Assembly (NCBI GenBank): GCA_045592485.1
Contig: JAZNUS010000055.1
Span: 1 to 16,288 of the forward strand
Length of the DNA: 16,288 nt
Reading direction: 5' to 3'
Source: RGIG1828 sp045592485
Lineage (GTDB): Bacteria > Bacillota > Clostridia > UMGS1810
Shown piece after piece: positions 14,554-16,288 of this stretch (position 1 is its first letter; each line of letters opens with the position of its first letter). Both the position numbers and the translations under genes were made by a program. A model generated the notes under the pieces. The model was not told the origin of the DNA and searched no databases. It saw only the letters and a program-made list of their open reading frames with translations.

Positions 14554-16017
14554 TTATTTGACCTGATTTGTCAAGATATTTGAGGGGATTTCTCTCTTTT
14601 TTCCCCACACTATAACCATAGCCGCATATATCACTGTTAACACAGACGAAATCACATAGCTCCAGGACCACGAAAGATTAAAACCTATCTGTGCATTTAA
14701 AATAAAGCTGAATACTACCATTGAATAAAACATTCCGGGAAGAAGTGCCATTAAATAAGGCTGTTTGTTTTTTATCATATATACTGTTATCAGAGCAAAA
14801 GCAAATATGGAAATCGTCTGATTTGACCAGGCAAAGTATCTCCACAGAATATCGAAGCCTTTTGGATTAATTTTTGCAAAAATAAGTATTGCCGCCACAA
14901 GAACAAATATAACAGTTGAAAGAGACAGACGCTTGTGCGTTTTTGTTTGATCCAGATTAAAAGAATCTGCAACAATAAGTCTGAGGGAGCGAAGAGCTGT
15001 GTCTCCCGATGTTATGGGGAGAACAACAATCCCCACAAGTGCAATAATTCCTCCTACCCTTCCAAGAAGATTTGTGGCTACAATACCGCAAACACTTGTG
15101 GCCGGGGTATCTGCTTGTGCAAGGCCCAGATTTCTGACCCCCATAGCCGCAGCCGCCCATATCATTGCAATAAAACCTTCAACAAGCATCATATTAAAAA
15201 ATGTGGTTCTGCCCTCTTTTTCACTTCTCATTGTGCGTGCAATCATGGTAGATTGGGTTGAATGAAATCCTGAAACAATTCCACAGGCAACAGTCACAAA
15301 GAAAATCGGGAAAAAGTGCAAGCCTTGCGGATGGATATTTGAAATTCCTGTTGTCCATATTTCATCAAGTGGGTAACCCTTTGTAAATATTCCGAAAAAC
15401 ACACCCACTGCCGAAAGTATCAATACCGCACCGAAAACCGGATATATTCTGCCAATGATTTTATCAATGGGAAAAATGGTGGCAATAATGTAATAAACAA
15501 AAATTCCTCCATATACAATCCAGGTCAGAGGGTTTGATATTCCGCTGTCTCTGCCTAAAATCTGAGTTAAAAAAATATCTCCCGGGGTATAGATAAATAC
15601 CGCACCCACCAAAAGCATCAGAATGCAGACAAAAATATTATACACAACATATGTCTTTTTGCCAAGGAATCTTTGAACAAGAGATGGCATCTGTTCACCG
15701 TCGTGTCTCAGTGAAATCATTCCACTCATATAATCGTGAAAAGCACCTCCGATGATACAGCCAATGGGAATTGTTATAAACGCTATGGGGCCGAACAAAA
15801 TTCCTTGAATAGGTCCGAGAATGGGACCCGTTCCTGCAATGTTCAAAAGCTGAATGAGACTATTTTTCCATTTTTTCATGGGCACATAATCAATGCCGTC
15901 GTTTATTCTGGTTGCAGGGGTTTCTCTGTCATCGGGTCCAAAAATTTTTTCGCAAAGCTTCCCATATAAAATTCCGCCCACAATTAAAATTGCAAGACCT
16001 GTTATAAAAGTAATCAT
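14554..16017 (-). CDS. cstA: CstA-family carbon starvation / pyruvate transporter (short form)
   Basis: A 487-residue polytopic inner-membrane protein with about 13-14 hydrophobic segments. It carries the CstA signature region INDGIDYVPMKKW (38-50) and LLNIAGTGPILGPIQG (57-72), plus HDYMSGMISLRHDGEQMPSLVQRFLG and GFHSTQSTMIARTM. Escherichia coli CstA and BtsT (about 700 residues) take up peptides and/or pyruvate; this shorter form is common in Firmicutes and lacks the large C-terminal part. The ATG follows TAAGGAGTGGTTAA. It appears monocistronic, with a promoter at 16073-16101 and a terminator at 14480-14523. Substrate is inferred from the family. Confidence 0.93.
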   Translation of the reverse strand: MITFITGLAILIVGGILYGKLCEKIFGPDDRETPATRINDGIDYVPMKKWKNSLIQLLNIAGTGPILGPIQGILFGPIAFITIPIGCIIGGAFHDYMSGMISLRHDGEQMPSLVQRFLGKKTYVVYNIFVCILMLLVGAVFIYTPGDIFLTQILGRDSGISNPLTWIVYGGIFVYYIIATIFPIDKIIGRIYPVFGAVLILSAVGVFFGIFTKGYPLDEIWTTGISNIHPQGLHFFPIFFVTVACGIVSGFHSTQSTMIARTMRSEKEGRTTFFNMMLVEGFIAMIWAAAAMGVRNLGLAQADTPATSVCGIVATNLLGRVGGIIALVGIVVLPITSGDTALRSLRLIVADSFNLDQTKTHKRLSLSTVIFVLVAAILIFAKINPKGFDILWRYFAWSNQTISIFAFALITVYMIKNKQPYLMALLPGMFYSMVVFSFILNAQIGFNLSWSWSYVISSVLTVIYAAMVIVWGKKREIPSNILTNQVK

Positions 16018-16072
16018 TTAACCACTCCTTATTATGTCTTTCATATATACAAACACTTTAATATATGGTTTT

Positions 16073-16101
16073 ATTATATCACAAAAAATTTACAAAAACC
16101 C
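16073..16101 (-). promoter_or_regulatory. cstA promoter with weak -35
   Basis: Minus-strand TATAAT at 16073-16078. At 17-base spacing the -35 reads GGGTTT (16096-16101), far from consensus and overlapping the first of several direct repeats. This is the pattern of an activator-dependent promoter. Confidence 0.55.
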
Positions 16102-16153
16102 TTTTGCGTAAATTTTACCGTTTTTGCGCATATTTAGCCGAAACACCGTTCAT
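16098..16153. repeat. Direct repeats upstream of cstA, possible activator sites
   Basis: On the plus strand: ACCCTTTTGCG (16098-16108), ACCGTTTTTGCGC (16117-16129) and ACCGTTCAT (16145-16153). The TTTTGCG parts of the first two are 20 bases apart, about two helical turns. The third fits the LytTR-type box [TA][AC][CA]GTTN[AG][TG]. The binding protein is unknown. Confidence 0.45.
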
Positions 16154-16173
16154 AGTGTAAAATATTAATTGGC

Positions 16174-16210
16174 AAAAAAATTGGGAATACCCACTATCGG
16201 CTATTCCCAA
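16174..16210 (-). terminator. Terminator-like hairpin between divergent genes
   Basis: TTGGGAATA (16181-16189) and TATTCCCAA (16202-16210) form a perfect 9-bp stem with a 12-base loop. On the minus strand seven U follow (16174-16180). It lies upstream of the apparent cstA promoter, so it would end transcripts coming from the right, or act in a longer cstA leader. Confidence 0.6.
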
Positions 16211-16215
16211 ATCGA

Positions 16216-16267
16216 ACAAACTCGTGTATGATAGTATTGACGAGATACAAAATACAAAGGAGTTTGT
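16216..16267 (+). promoter_or_regulatory. Inverted repeats around the start region of the divergent gene
   Basis: ACAAACTC (16216-16223) is the exact complement of GAGTTTGT (16260-16267), which overlaps the ribosome binding site AAAGGAG (16256-16262). A second pair, CTCGT (16221-16225) with ACGAG (16240-16244), shares bases with the first. They could form competing RNA hairpins, or be a DNA operator around a TATGAT (16226-16231) -10-like element. Confidence 0.4.
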
Positions 16268-16272
16268 ACGAT

Positions 16273-16288
16273 ATGAATATTTTAACCG
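16273..16288 (+). CDS. Start of an unidentified gene, cut by the window edge
   Basis: ATG at 16273 lies 10 bases after AAAGGAG (16256-16262) and reads MNILT before the sequence ends. It is divergent from cstA. Too little is present to assign a family. Confidence 0.55.

Noticed and set aside
14465..14671. 68-codon minus-strand open frame between cstA and the glp operon
   Set aside because: It overlaps the cstA 3' end and the terminator hairpin in another frame, has no ribosome binding site, and shows no protein-like composition.
1..16288. CRISPR array, prophage, insertion sequence, toxin-antitoxin or defence island
   Set aside because: No spaced direct repeats, transposase, integrase or phage-type genes were found; gene content is core metabolism and translation.

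Overview
This window looks like a chromosomal piece of a low-GC Gram-positive anaerobe of the Clostridia. The evidence is AT-rich intergenic DNA, strong GGAGG-type ribosome binding sites, TTGACA/TATAAT promoters with 17-bp spacers, the infC-rpmI-rplT order behind a transcribed leader, an EF-P gene next to a 'CD1247-type' zinc-ribbon gene, and a GlpP plus DUF1667-type glycerol-3-phosphate oxidation operon. No phage, insertion sequence, CRISPR array or tRNA was seen. Nearly all genes are on the minus strand; only the first CDS and a fragment at the right edge are on the plus strand.

Layout, left to right. 1-186: promoter and leader of what looks like an rRNA operon running left out of the window. 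387-1805 (+): a secreted, membrane-anchored D,D-carboxypeptidase-like protein that keeps SxxK but has lost the other two active-site motifs. 1843-1888: a two-way terminator. 1958-4725 (-): a three-gene set of a cation diffusion facilitator ending in 14 histidines, an aldo/keto reductase and a CPBP membrane protease. 4816-6048 (-): a six-hairpin glycosidase-like gene with its own promoter. 6266-7394 (-): rplT, rpmI and infC, with infC apparently starting at ATC and preceded by a ~160-nt attenuator leader. 7718-8746 (-): efp and a small acidic zinc-ribbon protein. 8866-9909 (-): an M24 Xaa-Pro peptidase. 9964-14416 (-): a glycerol-3-phosphate operon (GlpA/GlpO-like FAD enzyme with a C-terminal Fe-S domain, second FAD/NAD oxidoreductase, DUF1667 cysteine protein, GlpP antiterminator, HAD-IIA phosphatase). 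14554-16017 (-): a CstA-family transporter behind a weak promoter with direct repeats. 16273-16288 (+): the first codons of a divergent gene.

How the genes fit together: the glp operon should oxidise glycerol-3-phosphate and pass electrons through flavins and Fe-S centres to NAD or another carrier, with GlpP sensing the substrate. The HAD-IIA enzyme may remove phosphate from glycerol-3-phosphate or a related by-product. The ribosomal leader carries two overlapping hairpins that cannot form together, as expected for feedback by L20. Most of the window is ordinary core-genome content. The items most worth a second look are the degenerate carboxypeptidase, the poly-His metal transporter, the infC leader with its AUC start, the glp operon make-up and the cstA upstream region. 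Several starts were moved from the longest possible frame to the codon with a proper ribosome binding site; these are noted per gene.
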